37,835 nt of DNA from positions 1 to 37,835 of the forward strand of contig CAZVWH010000018.1 in assembly GCA_964631175.1 (NCBI GenBank), in the 5' to 3' direction. Position 1 is the stretch's first letter. Each line of letters starts with the position of its first letter. A model generated the notes under the pieces. It was not told the origin of the DNA, ran no database searches, and worked only from the letters and a program-made list of their open reading frames with translations. This DNA comes from CAZVWH01 sp964631175 (GTDB lineage Bacteria; Planctomycetota; Phycisphaerae; Sedimentisphaerales; Anaerobacaceae). A program made the position numbers and the translations under genes. Positions 8,423 through 16,559 of the stretch are shown here, piece by piece.

Positions 8423-9418
8423 TTACCTTTCTATTAGCGACTCATCGACCTGCATACCGAAGTGTCTGCCGACCTTTTCGATATGGCCAAGCACTTTGTC
8501 ACCCGGCTTTAAATTAGTGATTGAAACAGCTTTTCCCTCAGGACTGACCAAGCGAATCGTCTCTGCGTTTTGAAGAACCAAGCTAATCGGCTGGCCCTGG
8601 GCCTCGGCTTCGATGAGTATCATAGGCCTTTTTTCGATCTTGTTTCGGCCAAGGTATGCGGTTTGGCTTTGGCCTTGAAAGTCCACTAACATCACTTCAT
8701 CGCCGGCTTTTAAATCTGCCAGATATTTGGTTTTGCCGCCCGGCGTTAGGGTGTATGCGTGCACGGCACCGGCGTTGACGCGGAATGGCCGGGACGCCAC
8801 GTAAGGATTGTCGATGGACTCGGAGTGTATTAAGAAAAAGCCGGCAGCGGTATTGCCGACGAGCATCCCTTCGCCTACGGTCATTTGTGTGCAGGTGTCA
8901 AGGCAGGCACGGTCGCCCATGCCGAGCTGTTTCGTGCTCGTGATGGTAGCTGTAACTAAAGTGACTTTATCGCTTATGCCGTATATAATTTCAGCGGTCT
9001 TTTTAATCTCATTTACGTCTTTGGTATTTAGCAGCACGCCATCGACGCCCTTTTCGAGTATCTCGACCATAAGTTTGGCCTGCTCTGAGTTCTCGACCTG
9101 TACCATAATATTTTTACCTCGTCGGGCGAGCAGATTCTCTATCGGGATAATCGTCCAATCGAGCATCCTAAGCACAGCGATTTTGTCGGTCGGCACCGCA
9201 GCGGCTTTATCTTCGTCAGCCTTGCCGGATATATCTATGAACTCGACATCTATGCCCGGCTTTATGTCGCCGTTTTTCTCGACGGTTTTGATTTTGCCGA
9301 ACTGGAGGACGGTTTCGCTTTTACCATCCGGCAGCACTACTGCTTCAGCTCCGCTTTCCAGCGCCGCTATAGCGAGGTCTTTTTCATACGGAACAACATT
9401 TACCCACAGTTTTTTCAT
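8423..9418 (-). CDS. aroB': 3-dehydroquinate synthase II (archaeal type)
   Basis: The 331-residue product matches the archaeal-type 3-dehydroquinate synthase family, which turns 2-amino-3,7-dideoxy-D-threo-hept-6-ulosonate into 3-dehydroquinate with NAD+, replacing the AroB step from DAHP. Support: the start MKKLWVNVVPYEKDLAIAALESGA, GVDGVLLNTKDVNEI in the middle, GDRACLDTCTQMTVGEGMLVGN, SRPFRVNAGAVHAY and the C-terminal SLVLQNAETIRLVSPEG. ATG 9418 is preceded by AAGGAA at good spacing; the frame is open to 9499, but those extra residues are translated from a CATTGCGAG-type repeat. The partner aldol enzyme is not in the window. An aminohydroxybenzoate synthase (GriH-like) role is an alternative within the same family. 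Confidence 0.9.
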   Translation of the reverse strand: MKKLWVNVVPYEKDLAIAALESGAEAVVLPDGKSETVLQFGKIKTVEKNGDIKPGIDVEFIDISGKADEDKAAAVPTDKIAVLRMLDWTIIPIENLLARRGKNIMVQVENSEQAKLMVEILEKGVDGVLLNTKDVNEIKKTAEIIYGISDKVTLVTATITSTKQLGMGDRACLDTCTQMTVGEGMLVGNTAAGFFLIHSESIDNPYVASRPFRVNAGAVHAYTLTPGGKTKYLADLKAGDEVMLVDFQGQSQTAYLGRNKIEKRPMILIEAEAQGQPISLVLQNAETIRLVSPEGKAVSITNLKPGDKVLGHIEKVGRHFGMQVDESLIER

Positions 9419-9486
9419 CGTTTTTTCCTTAGCTTGTCTTGTCATTCCCACGCCAAGCGCTTGTTGCCGAACTATTTTTGCAACAG

Positions 9487-9582
9487 TTGAGATTGCCACG
9501 GCCTACTTTGTAGGCCTCGCAATGACATCGAAATAGAGCCCCTTGTCATTGCGAGGAGCTAAGCGACGAAGCAATCTCTGGT
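9487..9582. repeat. Inverted CATTGCGAG-type element
   Basis: GAGATTGCC at 9488 and GCAATCTC near 9572-9579 form the outer arms; inside are CTCGCAATGACA (from about 9513) and TGTCATTGCGAGG (from about 9545). GGCCTACTTTGTAGGCC is a further palindrome in the left arm. It has the same building blocks as the 139-bp MITE but not its GTAASCG ends, and I see no target duplication. Confidence 0.6.
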
Positions 9583-9697
9583 TTGGCAATAGACCCGCCA
9601 AGCAGAAAGCCAAGAACGCTTTATCAGTTTGTTTGTCTTTACGCAAGATTAAACGCAAATTAGCCCAACCTGTCAACATCTTTCAACAGATCAGCTT

Positions 9698-9977
9698 ATA
9701 CCAAGTGTACTTAATTACAGCGTTTTTACTGGGTTATCTGATGTGGTTCACGGCTCTGCTGAGCCAATAAATATTGGTAAGCGTTCACGGGAAAACCGCA
9801 TTTTTGTCATTGCGAGCGAAGCGAAGCAATCTAAAATCGTACGTTTTTGAGATTGCTTCGGCCTAAAGGCCTCGCAATGACACAAAAACGCCTTATTTTC
9901 TGCGTGAACGGTTACAAATATTGAATCCACAAGCTGGCTCAAATATATGAGACGCAAGGATTAATCATAATTAGTAT
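9698..9977 (+). repeat. Unit R copy 1 (split by MITE A)
   Basis: The ends ATACCAAGTGTAC and AATTAGTAT are degenerate forms of the inverted ends ATACCAATTGT / ACAATTGGTAT of copy 3 (31824-31955). The body matches copy 3 in reverse complement, for example GCTGAGCCAAT, ATTGAATCCACA and GCTGGCTCAA. MITE A sits in the middle with its target duplication. Confidence 0.75.
9777..9915 (+). mobile_element. 139-bp MITE, copy A, IS66-like ends
   Basis: The ends are GTAAGCGTTCACG and, in reverse complement, GTAACCGTTCACG, flanked on both sides by AAATATTG (9769-9776 and 9916-9923), an 8-bp target duplication. The interior is one large inverted repeat built on CATTGCGAG and GCAATCT units, so the transcript would fold into one long stem. 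No coding capacity. GTAAG-type ends and 8-bp duplications are typical of the IS66 family, so a transposase of that family acting in trans is the likely mover (inference). Confidence 0.9.
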
Positions 9978-9978
9978 T

Positions 9979-10008
9979 AGCAGTTTCTGCTAAAAGAAAC
10001 TGCTAATA
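9979..10008. repeat. Perfect 12-bp stem hairpin beside unit R
   Basis: TTAGCAGTTTCT and AGAAACTGCTAA pair around the loop GCTAAA. The same hairpin lies beside unit R copy 3 at about 31988-32019 in the opposite orientation (loop TTTAGC), so hairpin and unit R travel together. There is no U-run, so it is not an intrinsic terminator. Confidence 0.75.
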
Positions 10009-10037
10009 GCTTCGGACTTATATTTATATGTTGGTGT

Positions 10038-10172
10038 AATCCAATTGTACTTAATTTCAGCGTTTTTTACTGGGTTATCTGGTTTGGTTCACGGTGCTTC
10101 TGAGGTAACAACTATAAAATCTGCCTTCTGCCTCAAGTATATGTGGCGCAAGAATTAATTACAATTGGTATT
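10038..10172 (+). repeat. Unit R copy 2
   Basis: The ends ATCCAATTGTACTTAAT and ATTAATTACAATTGGTATT form inverted repeats with one gap. The body is close to copy 1 (TTTCAGCGTTTTTTACTGG, GGTTCACGG), but the middle has diverged. About 135 bp, no coding capacity. Confidence 0.75.
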
Positions 10173-10216
10173 ATTGGCCGATCATCTGAAATAGTCCGTG
10201 TTTGTTAAACCTAAGC

Positions 10217-10245
10217 TTGACATCGGCCCATTATTCTGGTAGAGA
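10217..10245 (+). promoter_or_regulatory. Possible sigma-70 type promoter for a small RNA
   Basis: A perfect TTGACA (10217-10222) is followed after 17 bases by TAGAGA (10240-10245), a weak -10. No gene starts for 360 bases, but a strong terminator lies 190 bases beyond the expected transcript start. Confidence 0.4.
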
Positions 10246-10249
10246 GGTA

Positions 10250-10472
10250 AAGCATTAAAGCTTTTATGACGGTTTAGTAATATGTGTAGTGTAAGAGGCG
10301 ATATTCAAATCAAGACGATGGATTATTTTTGGCGAATTCCGTGTATCTACAATGAGGCAGGTCTGAGCGGCATCATTATTTTGATTATAGAGCAGAGGTT
10401 AAAGCTGCCCTGAGACAGGTATATTGAGAGTTTTGAGCCTTCCAGAGCAGCAAGCTCTGGAAGGCTTTTTTT
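10250..10472 (+). ncRNA. Candidate small RNA upstream of ileS
   Basis: The stretch lies between a promoter-like site and an intrinsic terminator, has no open frame of note and is not made of the dispersed repeats that fill the rest of this gap. GTCTGAGCGGC (about 10358) can pair imperfectly with GCTGCCCTGAGAC (about 10404), enclosing an AT-rich arm. Size (about 220 nt) fits 6S-like or other regulatory RNA, but I see no conserved motif of 6S RNA, RNase P, SRP RNA, tmRNA or a T-box. It could also be a leader controlling ileS by termination. Confidence 0.4.
10437..10472 (+). terminator. Strong intrinsic terminator before ileS
   Basis: A perfect 12-bp stem GCCTTCCAGAGC / GCTCTGGAAGGC with a 5-base loop is followed by seven T. 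No protein gene precedes it for over 1 kb on this strand, so it ends either a small RNA or a leader transcript of ileS, whose start is 138 bases further on. Confidence 0.88.
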
Positions 10473-10609
10473 GTTAGTGCTTGAACCACAGATTTCACAG
10501 GTGATCACAGATTAACACAGATTTGGAGTTAAAAGGTGATATTGACAGGTGTATTTTTGATGCTTATCATACAAGGTTCGATTTGGGAACGATTTTGAGG
10601 ATTGATTAA

Positions 10610-13495
10610 ATGTCAGACATAAAAGAAAAAGGTTATCGTGATACTTTGAATTTGCCTAAGACCAGCTTTTCTATGAAGGCCAATCTGGTGCAGCGTGAGC
10701 CGCAGATGCGTAAAGAATGGTCGAAGATGGACATCTACAGCAAGATAAGACAGGCCCGTAAAGGTGCTCCTTTATACACCTTGCACGATGGGCCACCTTA
10801 TGCCAATGGCAATATCCACATGGGCCACGTCATAAATAAGGTGCTCAAAGACTTTGTTGTTAAATATAAGACAATGACCGGCTTTGACGCCCCTTATATA
10901 CCCGGCTGGGACTGTCACGGCCTTCCCATTGAGTCAAAGGTCACAGAGCAGCTCGGTGAAAAGATTCGCCAGATGAGCAAGCCCGACATCCGCAGCGACT
11001 GTATGAGATACGCCAGTAAATTCGTCAAGGTGCAGAGCAACCAGTTTCAGGAATTAGGTATTTTCGGCGATTTTGAGAATCCGTATCTAACCTACAAGCC
11101 TCAGTACGAAGCCGGTATTCTGGAAGTATTCGCTGAGCTGGTGGACAAGGGATTGGTTTATAAGCAATTAAAACCCATCCATTGGTCGATTGGTTGTGAG
11201 ACAGCTCTGGCAGAGGCGGAACTGGAATATAAAGACGTTTCGTCGCCGAGCATCTTCGTGAATTTTCCTGTTGCCAAAAAGAGCATTCCAAAGCTCATCG
11301 AGCTTGGATTGGTAAAAGAAAGTGAAGCTAACAATACCAAAGTTTGTTTTATGATATGGACGACCACTCCCTGGACTTTAGCAGCTAACTTGGCGATAGC
11401 GGTGCATCCCTACTTAGATTATACGACGATAAGCTATGAAAGAAATGGACAGAAGCTCGTCTCGATATTGGCAGCCGACCGGCTTGAGGCGGTAGTCACG
11501 GCAGGCAGTCTACCTGTCCTGAGCAAAGTCGAAGGGAAACAAGGACAATACAGTGTCGTCAAAAAAGCAGTCAAAGGCAGTGAGCTTGAAGGGCTGCGCT
11601 ACGTGCATCCTTTTGTCCAGAAGAATCCGACAAATAAAGACGCCTTCATGATTATTCTTGCTGAGTACGTCACGACCGAAGATGGCACAGGGCTTGTTCA
11701 TACCGCACCGGGACACGGTGTTGAAGACTATGTATCCGGCCAAACGTACAATCTGGAAACTTATTCGCCGGTAATGGCGGACGGACGGTACGATGATACC
11801 GTGCCGGATTGGCTGCGAGGCCTGAATGTCCTTGAGGTGGATAAGGTCGTCAACAAGTATCTGGACGATAACGGTTTTCTTTTTGCTGAAAGTGAAATTA
11901 CACACAGCTATCCTCATTGCTGGCGGAGCAAAGGCCCGGTTATATTTCGGGCAACTGAACAATGGTTTATTAGTGTGGATAGAGAATTACCGGGCGTGGG
12001 AAAGAGTTTACGTGACATGGCGCTGGACAGTATTAATAACATCAGATGGATTCCTGCGTGGGGCCAAAAGCGTATCGCTGGCATGTTGGAGTCTCGGCCC
12101 GACTGGTGCATCAGCAGACAGAGGAGCTGGGGACTTGCCATACCGGCTTTTATCAGCTCGTCTGGTCAAAACATTATGACAAAGGAATCCGTCTTAGCGG
12201 TGGCTAAGCATATCGCCGAGAAAGGCTCGGATACCTGGTTTACGGATTCACCGCGTCAGATTTTGGGCGAGGATTTTGAGCTGCCGGATGGATTCAGCTT
12301 TGATGACCTAAAAAAAGAAGAGAACATCTTTGATGTCTGGTTTGAATCCGGTTGTAGCTGGCACAGTGCCGCTGTAAAGGCCGGCTGGCCGGTGCCGGTG
12401 GACCTATACCTTGAAGGCTCGGACCAGCACCGCGGATGGTTTCAACTGTCACTTCTGCCGGCTTTAGGGGCGATAGCTAAGGCGCCGTATAAGGGCGTTC
12501 TAACACATGGTTTCACTGTTGATGAAAAAGGAATAAAGCAATCCAAGTCCTTAGGCAATTATGTCAATGCACAAGATGAGATAGCAAAATACGGCTCTGA
12601 TATTCTTCGGCTGTGGGTAGCCAGCGTCAATTATCAGGAAGATATCCGCTGTAACGATGAGCTGATAGGACGAACGCAGGACGCCTACCGGAAAATCAGA
12701 AATACGCTTAGATTTCTGCTCGGCAATACTTTCGATTTCGACCCCAATGCTAACAGCATAGCCTATAATGATATGTTTGAGGTCGATAAATGGGCGTTGC
12801 AGCAGCTGCAGAAGCTCATTACCGATGTGACAGAGGCCTACGAGAGCTTTACCTTTCACAGGGTCTTTACACTTGTTTTCAACTTCTGCACCGTGGAGAT
12901 GAGCAATATCTATATGGATGTGTTAAAGGACCGGCTCTACTGTGACGCTCAGGACAGCTTGTCACGCCGTAGTGCACAGACCGCGATGTTTAAAATCCTC
13001 GATTGTCTTATCAGAATGTTAGCGCCTGTTTTGGTGCACACAGCGGAGGAAGCGTGGCGAGCAATGAAATCCGAGGGGCAGGAGACGGAGAGCATACATT
13101 TGGCTGAGATGCCGAAAGTCGATGACTCAATCGACTTCAAAAACGCTGAGAAAAGATGGCAAAAGCTGATGGATCTGCGTGACGAGGTACTGCGCGTTTT
13201 GGAAGGTCTTAGGCAGGAGAAAAAGATTGCCAGCAATCAGGAAGCGTGTGTGAATATCTATTGCGCTGATGAAGAATTAGTCGGGCTTTTAGAGGAGTTT
13301 GGCCTCGAACAGTTTGCGGCTCTTTGTATTGTCAGTGAGGTAAAGCTGCAAAAAGCTACAGATGAGACCACAGTGACGGCTGAAAAGAGCAGCTACAGCA
13401 AATGTCAGCGGTGTTGGAACTATTGGCCCAGCGTCGGAGTGAATAATGACCATCCCGACCTTTGCAAGCGCTGTGTTGAAGTCGTTCGCGGCTGA
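10610..13495 (+). CDS. ileS: Isoleucyl-tRNA synthetase
   Basis: The 961-residue class I synthetase charges tRNA-Ile. HIGH appears as HMGH (70-73), the KMSKS loop as KQSKS (643-647), with Q in place of the usual M. WTTTPWTLAANLAIAVHP marks the CP1 editing domain. A zinc site CxxC...CxxC lies at the C-terminus (C932, C935, C952, C955). The length suits bacterial-type IleRS with the C-terminal zinc finger. ATG 10610 follows a weak GAGG. Residues 301-309 (LPVLSKVEG) in the editing domain are the translation of a dispersed TCCTGAGC-AAGTCGAAGG repeat. A diverged copy of the last 20 codons lies at 16931. A terminator-like structure lies upstream, none obvious downstream. Confidence 0.97.
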   Translation: MSDIKEKGYRDTLNLPKTSFSMKANLVQREPQMRKEWSKMDIYSKIRQARKGAPLYTLHDGPPYANGNIHMGHVINKVLKDFVVKYKTMTGFDAPYIPGWDCHGLPIESKVTEQLGEKIRQMSKPDIRSDCMRYASKFVKVQSNQFQELGIFGDFENPYLTYKPQYEAGILEVFAELVDKGLVYKQLKPIHWSIGCETALAEAELEYKDVSSPSIFVNFPVAKKSIPKLIELGLVKESEANNTKVCFMIWTTTPWTLAANLAIAVHPYLDYTTISYERNGQKLVSILAADRLEAVVTAGSLPVLSKVEGKQGQYSVVKKAVKGSELEGLRYVHPFVQKNPTNKDAFMIILAEYVTTEDGTGLVHTAPGHGVEDYVSGQTYNLETYSPVMADGRYDDTVPDWLRGLNVLEVDKVVNKYLDDNGFLFAESEITHSYPHCWRSKGPVIFRATEQWFISVDRELPGVGKSLRDMALDSINNIRWIPAWGQKRIAGMLESRPDWCISRQRSWGLAIPAFISSSGQNIMTKESVLAVAKHIAEKGSDTWFTDSPRQILGEDFELPDGFSFDDLKKEENIFDVWFESGCSWHSAAVKAGWPVPVDLYLEGSDQHRGWFQLSLLPALGAIAKAPYKGVLTHGFTVDEKGIKQSKSLGNYVNAQDEIAKYGSDILRLWVASVNYQEDIRCNDELIGRTQDAYRKIRNTLRFLLGNTFDFDPNANSIAYNDMFEVDKWALQQLQKLITDVTEAYESFTFHRVFTLVFNFCTVEMSNIYMDVLKDRLYCDAQDSLSRRSAQTAMFKILDCLIRMLAPVLVHTAEEAWRAMKSEGQETESIHLAEMPKVDDSIDFKNAEKRWQKLMDLRDEVLRVLEGLRQEKKIASNQEACVNIYCADEELVGLLEEFGLEQFAALCIVSEVKLQKATDETTVTAEKSSYSKCQRCWNYWPSVGVNNDHPDLCKRCVEVVRG
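11510..11537 (+). repeat. Dispersed repeat captured inside ileS
   Basis: CCTGTCCTGAGCAAAGTCG then AAGGG is the same repeat type that fills 13640-13815 and occurs at about 14349 and 32098 in non-coding DNA. Here it is in frame and gives LPVLSKVEG in the editing domain, close before KGSELEGLRY, which is normal IleRS sequence. Confidence 0.75.
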
Positions 13496-13524
13496 TTGAA
13501 TTCATCACGACTTTGCTATTATTA

Positions 13525-13815
13525 ACAGGTTCGACAAGCTCACTATAAACTTGTAAAAGAGCTTTTCTACAGAGAATACCGGACAGGGCAAACTTTTGTC
13601 TTCCGTTATCTGTCCTCCGCTTTCTGTCTTCTGTCAGCCGATTCGAAAAACTTGTCCTGAGCGAAGCCTGCGGTGAGCGCAGTCGAACCGTCGAAGGATT
13701 GGCTTTGTCCCGTCTTGAGCGACCTGTGGTGAGCGAACCTGTCTTGAGCGTAGCCTGCACTGAGATTTGTCGAAGTGTCGAAAGAGCCGAACCAAGTCGA
13801 AGGATTGGGTTTGTT
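13525..13815. repeat. Array of TTCGAC/TGAGC-type dispersed repeats
   Basis: GGTTCGACAAGCTCA at 13529 is followed by CTTGTCCTGAGCGAAG, CGGTGAGCGCAGTCGAA, CCTGTCTTGAGCGTAG and AAGTGTCGAAAG units up to 13815. Between them lies a TCTGTCTTCTGTC-type stretch (about 13600-13640). The order looks like repeated insertion or expansion of one 25-30 bp motif. Confidence 0.7.
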
Positions 13816-14090
13816 TCCCCAAAGTCGCCGGCATGATTCATTTTCATAATCCTTTTGTAAATAGTAGCTTACGTTTATTCTGGCTTTTTTGAAATTGGCT
13901 TTATTTTGCATAATTAGTGTCAATTTTCCCCTCTAATTTGCCTCATTTTGTTGTACTGGCTTTGCCATTTGGCGGATTTTTGCTCATTTTGCTGAGCGGC
14001 GAATATTTGTGATTCTGCGGCTCCGTCCAAGCAAGGCCGGATCTTCGATCCGTCTAATGAGAGCCGGATCTTCGACATTAATAATCTCCC

Positions 14091-14191
14091 CCTAATTTAC
14101 CCCGTGAGATAGGCTGTAAATCATAGAAATGACTTTATCTCATAGGGTGAACCCCGTGAGATAGGCGCAGCCGCCATCTAACGGGGTGAAC
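14091..14191. repeat. CCCCGTGAGATAG hairpin repeats
   Basis: ACCCCGTGAGATAGG occurs at 14099 and 14151, with an inverted partner TATCTCATAGGGT at 14136. The second copy folds with ATCTAACGGGGT into a stem of about 15 pairs around CAGC. The leading CTAATTTACCCC form recurs at 17044-17082 as CTAATTTAACCCATGAGAT, beside the GT9 gene end. Confidence 0.65.
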
Positions 14192-14446
14192 TCTCAATGG
14201 ATTGCACTCTTCGATATCTGTTAATCGTGACATGCTATTCGATATACGATATACTATATACCATATTTGATGTCACATTATACAATATCAAGCGTTAATT
14301 TTCAAGCAAAATCTGTTCTCGATCCTCGATCCTCGAATCTTGATACTGGATGTCCTTCGACCCGGCTCAGGACGGGCTTGATTCTCAAGACAGTCGTTCT
14401 GCTGTCCATAGTTTTCAATAAATCTTTTTAGCGTTAACATACTATA

Positions 14447-14474
14447 TACGTAAAGCGCGTACGCGCTTTACGTA
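14447..14474. repeat. 28-bp perfect palindrome, copy 1
   Basis: TACGTAAAGCGCGT followed by its exact reverse complement. It is followed by CGTGACTATTTTGCGATTG, as in copy 4. Confidence 0.9.
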
Positions 14475-14713
14475 CGTGACTATTTTGCGATTGATAGTTA
14501 AAGTGGAACAAAGGTTAAATAAAAGAACGGGCAAGGAAAAAATTATATCGATCAAAAATACCCCTCTGGATGGTAAGATTATTGCACTACCTGTTAATAC
14601 CACCTAGTGGACATAAAGTGATTTTGTATTTGTTTTGGTAGGGTGGGACTCGCCCCACCATTTTCTCTACATAGCTTGGCAGCATCATTGAGTTCTAAAG
14701 AGCAATTTAAAGG

Positions 14714-15186
14714 ATTATTTGAATCCGTAAATCGCTTGATTTTCAAGACAGTCGCTACGCCGCTCATACGTAAAGCGCGTACGCGCTTTACGTATATTGC
14801 TTTTCTCCTGTTGTTGGTTGTTTAGACCAAACAAAAGAATGAGAAAGAAGTAAATTATATCAAGCCAAAAAACTTCTCTGGTTCGTAAAATAACTGCACT
14901 ACTTGTTAATACCACATAGTGGACATAAAGTGATTTTGTATTTGCTTTGTTAGGGTGGGCTATCCCGCTACGGCTTGGCCTTCGCCAAGACGAGTCGCCG
15001 AGACGAGTGCCCACCAACTTCTAAATGGTCCGGCCTTCGTAGCCTGCCTGCGCTTAGCCACTTCGGCGAAGGCAGGCCACTACGGCGGAGAAGGCTGTGT
15101 GGAGCAAACTCTACATTCTCCGTAAGGAGTCCTTAGGACTTGTAGCCTTGAGCCTGTCATCCGCCGGTAAAAAGAAATTGGTATGG
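14714..15186 (+). repeat. 473-bp direct repeat, left copy
   Basis: This aligns without gaps to 15940-16412 (offset 1226 throughout). The first 40 bases differ at several places; from about 14754 on I saw no difference. It contains palindrome copy 2, a TAGGGTGGG / GTGCCCACC block with a TTCGCCAAGACGAGTCGCCG core, a CTTCGGCGAAGGCAGGC block and CTCCGTAAGGAGTCC. No coding capacity. Confidence 0.9.
14767..14794. repeat. 28-bp perfect palindrome, copy 2
   Basis: Same sequence as copy 1, preceded by CAGTCGCTACGCCGCTCA and followed by TATTGCTTTTCTCC. Confidence 0.9.
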
Positions 15187-15312
15187 TGTTTGCAGATTTA
15201 TCCTTGCTTGTCTTTGCGAGGCTCAAAGGGCCATGGCAAACTAATTCTTGAGACAATGCTCCTGCCTTGTTATTGCTACGTAGTTTTAAGACTACATAGC
15301 TTGGAAGCACCA
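15187..15312 (+). repeat. 126-bp direct repeat, left copy
   Basis: Matches 15800-15925 with few differences (offset 613). It includes a decayed CTTTGCGAGGCTCAAAGGGCC unit and a palindrome GTAGTTTTAAGACTAC. It follows directly on the 473-bp repeat. Confidence 0.8.
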
Positions 15313-15641
15313 TTAAATTCTAAAGAGATAACAATAAATTGTAGGGTGGGGCTTACCCCACCATTTTCATTCTTGATACAAAGTGTTCGAGTCTCAATAC
15401 CTAAGATACTTAGGTATTCTTTGAAAATTAATCAACAAATCTTAAAAGTATTCAATCTTCATAGGTGAAATAAGGTCAAGGCGAGGTTGTGAAAAAAGAT
15501 GTTACTCCTAAATTCTCTTTTGCATTCTTGGCAACAGATAAGTTATTCGTCTGATGGTTACGATTCTTGTTTCGTCTATCGTATTACGGTTGCGTTAACA
15601 ATGAGTGTTTTGTTTTCCGTTTGAAAATTGGGTCAATACCA

Positions 15642-15667
15642 TATAAGTATATGCGTATATACTTATA
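15642..15667. repeat. AT-rich perfect hairpin
   Basis: TATAAGTATAT and ATATACTTATA pair around GCGT. It lies in the part of the array that has no second copy in this window (about 15370-15715). Confidence 0.7.
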
Positions 15668-15714
15668 GACTGCTTTAAGGATCAAGGATTTTGCCTGTGG
15701 CAGAGCTAGAGAAA

Positions 15715-15742
15715 CGTAGGGTGCGATGAAATCGCACCTACA
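15715..15742. repeat. GTAGGGTG-type hairpin
   Basis: GTAGGGTGCGAT and ATCGCACCTAC pair around a short loop. Relatives with different inner stem bases that still pair: 14638-14662 (GGTGGG / CCCACC type), 15342-15364, 16815-16841 and 16905-16929. Such GTAGGGTG hairpins are a widespread bacterial repeat type. Confidence 0.7.
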
Positions 15743-15799
15743 TAGCTGTGGTCTTGAGCCTGTCACCAGCCGGTAAAAAACAAATTGGTATTGGTATGG

Positions 15800-15925
15800 T
15801 GTTCTCAGATTTATCCTTGCTTGTCTTTGCGAGGCTCAAAGGGCCGTGGCAAACTAATTCTTGAGACAATGCTCCTGCCTTGTTCTTGCTACGTAGTTTT
15901 AAGACTACATAGCTTGGAAGCATTG
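15800..15925 (+). repeat. 126-bp direct repeat, right copy
   Basis: Second copy of 15187-15312. It is directly followed by the right copy of the 473-bp repeat, so the two repeated blocks occur in swapped order around the duplication. Confidence 0.8.
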
Positions 15926-15939
15926 TTGGGGTTTAAAGT

Positions 15940-16412
15940 ATTATTTGAATCCAGAAATCGCTAGTTTTTCAAAACAGTCGCTACGCCGCTCATACGTAAA
16001 GCGCGTACGCGCTTTACGTATATTGCTTTTCTCCTGTTGTTGGTTGTTTAGACCAAACAAAAGAATGAGAAAGAAGTAAATTATATCAAGCCAAAAAACT
16101 TCTCTGGTTCGTAAAATAACTGCACTACTTGTTAATACCACATAGTGGACATAAAGTGATTTTGTATTTGCTTTGTTAGGGTGGGCTATCCCGCTACGGC
16201 TTGGCCTTCGCCAAGACGAGTCGCCGAGACGAGTGCCCACCAACTTCTAAATGGTCCGGCCTTCGTAGCCTGCCTGCGCTTAGCCACTTCGGCGAAGGCA
16301 GGCCACTACGGCGGAGAAGGCTGTGTGGAGCAAACTCTACATTCTCCGTAAGGAGTCCTTAGGACTTGTAGCCTTGAGCCTGTCATCCGCCGGTAAAAAG
16401 AAATTGGTATGG
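15940..16412 (+). repeat. 473-bp direct repeat, right copy
   Basis: Second copy of 14714-15186, with no gap in the alignment and apparently identical over its last 430 bases. Such identity in non-coding DNA, next to diverged copies of the same palindrome unit, points to a recent duplication or to gene conversion; an assembly artefact is also possible. Confidence 0.9.
15993..16020. repeat. 28-bp perfect palindrome, copy 3
   Basis: Same sequence and flanks as copy 2, inside the right copy of the 473-bp repeat. Confidence 0.9.
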
Positions 16413-16559
16413 TTTTCAAAGATTTCCAAGGTGAATTGAAATTACTATGTAGTCTTAAGACTACATGGCTTGGCAAAATCATTGAGTTTTAAAAATTATC
16501 GAAAGAACTATTTAAATTTGAGAATCGCTTGATTTTCAATACAGTCGCTACGCTGCTCA

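Larger units (their letters stand above)
9419..10609. other. 1.2-kb intergenic with nested repeats and a candidate RNA
   Basis: No credible protein gene. In order: an inverted CATTGCGAG-type element (about 9487-9582), unit R copy 1 with a MITE inside it (9698-9977), a 12-bp stem hairpin (9979-10008), unit R copy 2 (10038-10172), a promoter-like site and terminator bounding a candidate RNA (10217-10472), and a CACAGATTTCACAG-type dispersed repeat (about 10485-10525). Confidence 0.75.

Noticed and set aside
8808..9536. Long plus-strand open frame of 242 codons opposite the dehydroquinate synthase gene
   Set aside because: It is the antisense shadow of a conserved gene; its Ser-rich composition is typical of reversed coding DNA.
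10250..10472. T-box leader of ileS
   Set aside because: No T-box bulge sequence or specifier loop is visible, and T-boxes are mainly known from Firmicutes and Actinobacteria.
14880..15010. Integron attC sites in the repeat array
   Set aside because: No GTTRRRY / RYYYAAC core pairs in the right arrangement and no integrase.
14715..16243. Two minus-strand open frames of about 100 codons with nearly the same protein (14715-15017 and 15941-16243)
   Set aside because: They are the same stretch of the 473-bp repeat read twice, made of hairpin repeats, without a ribosome site or a plausible protein composition.
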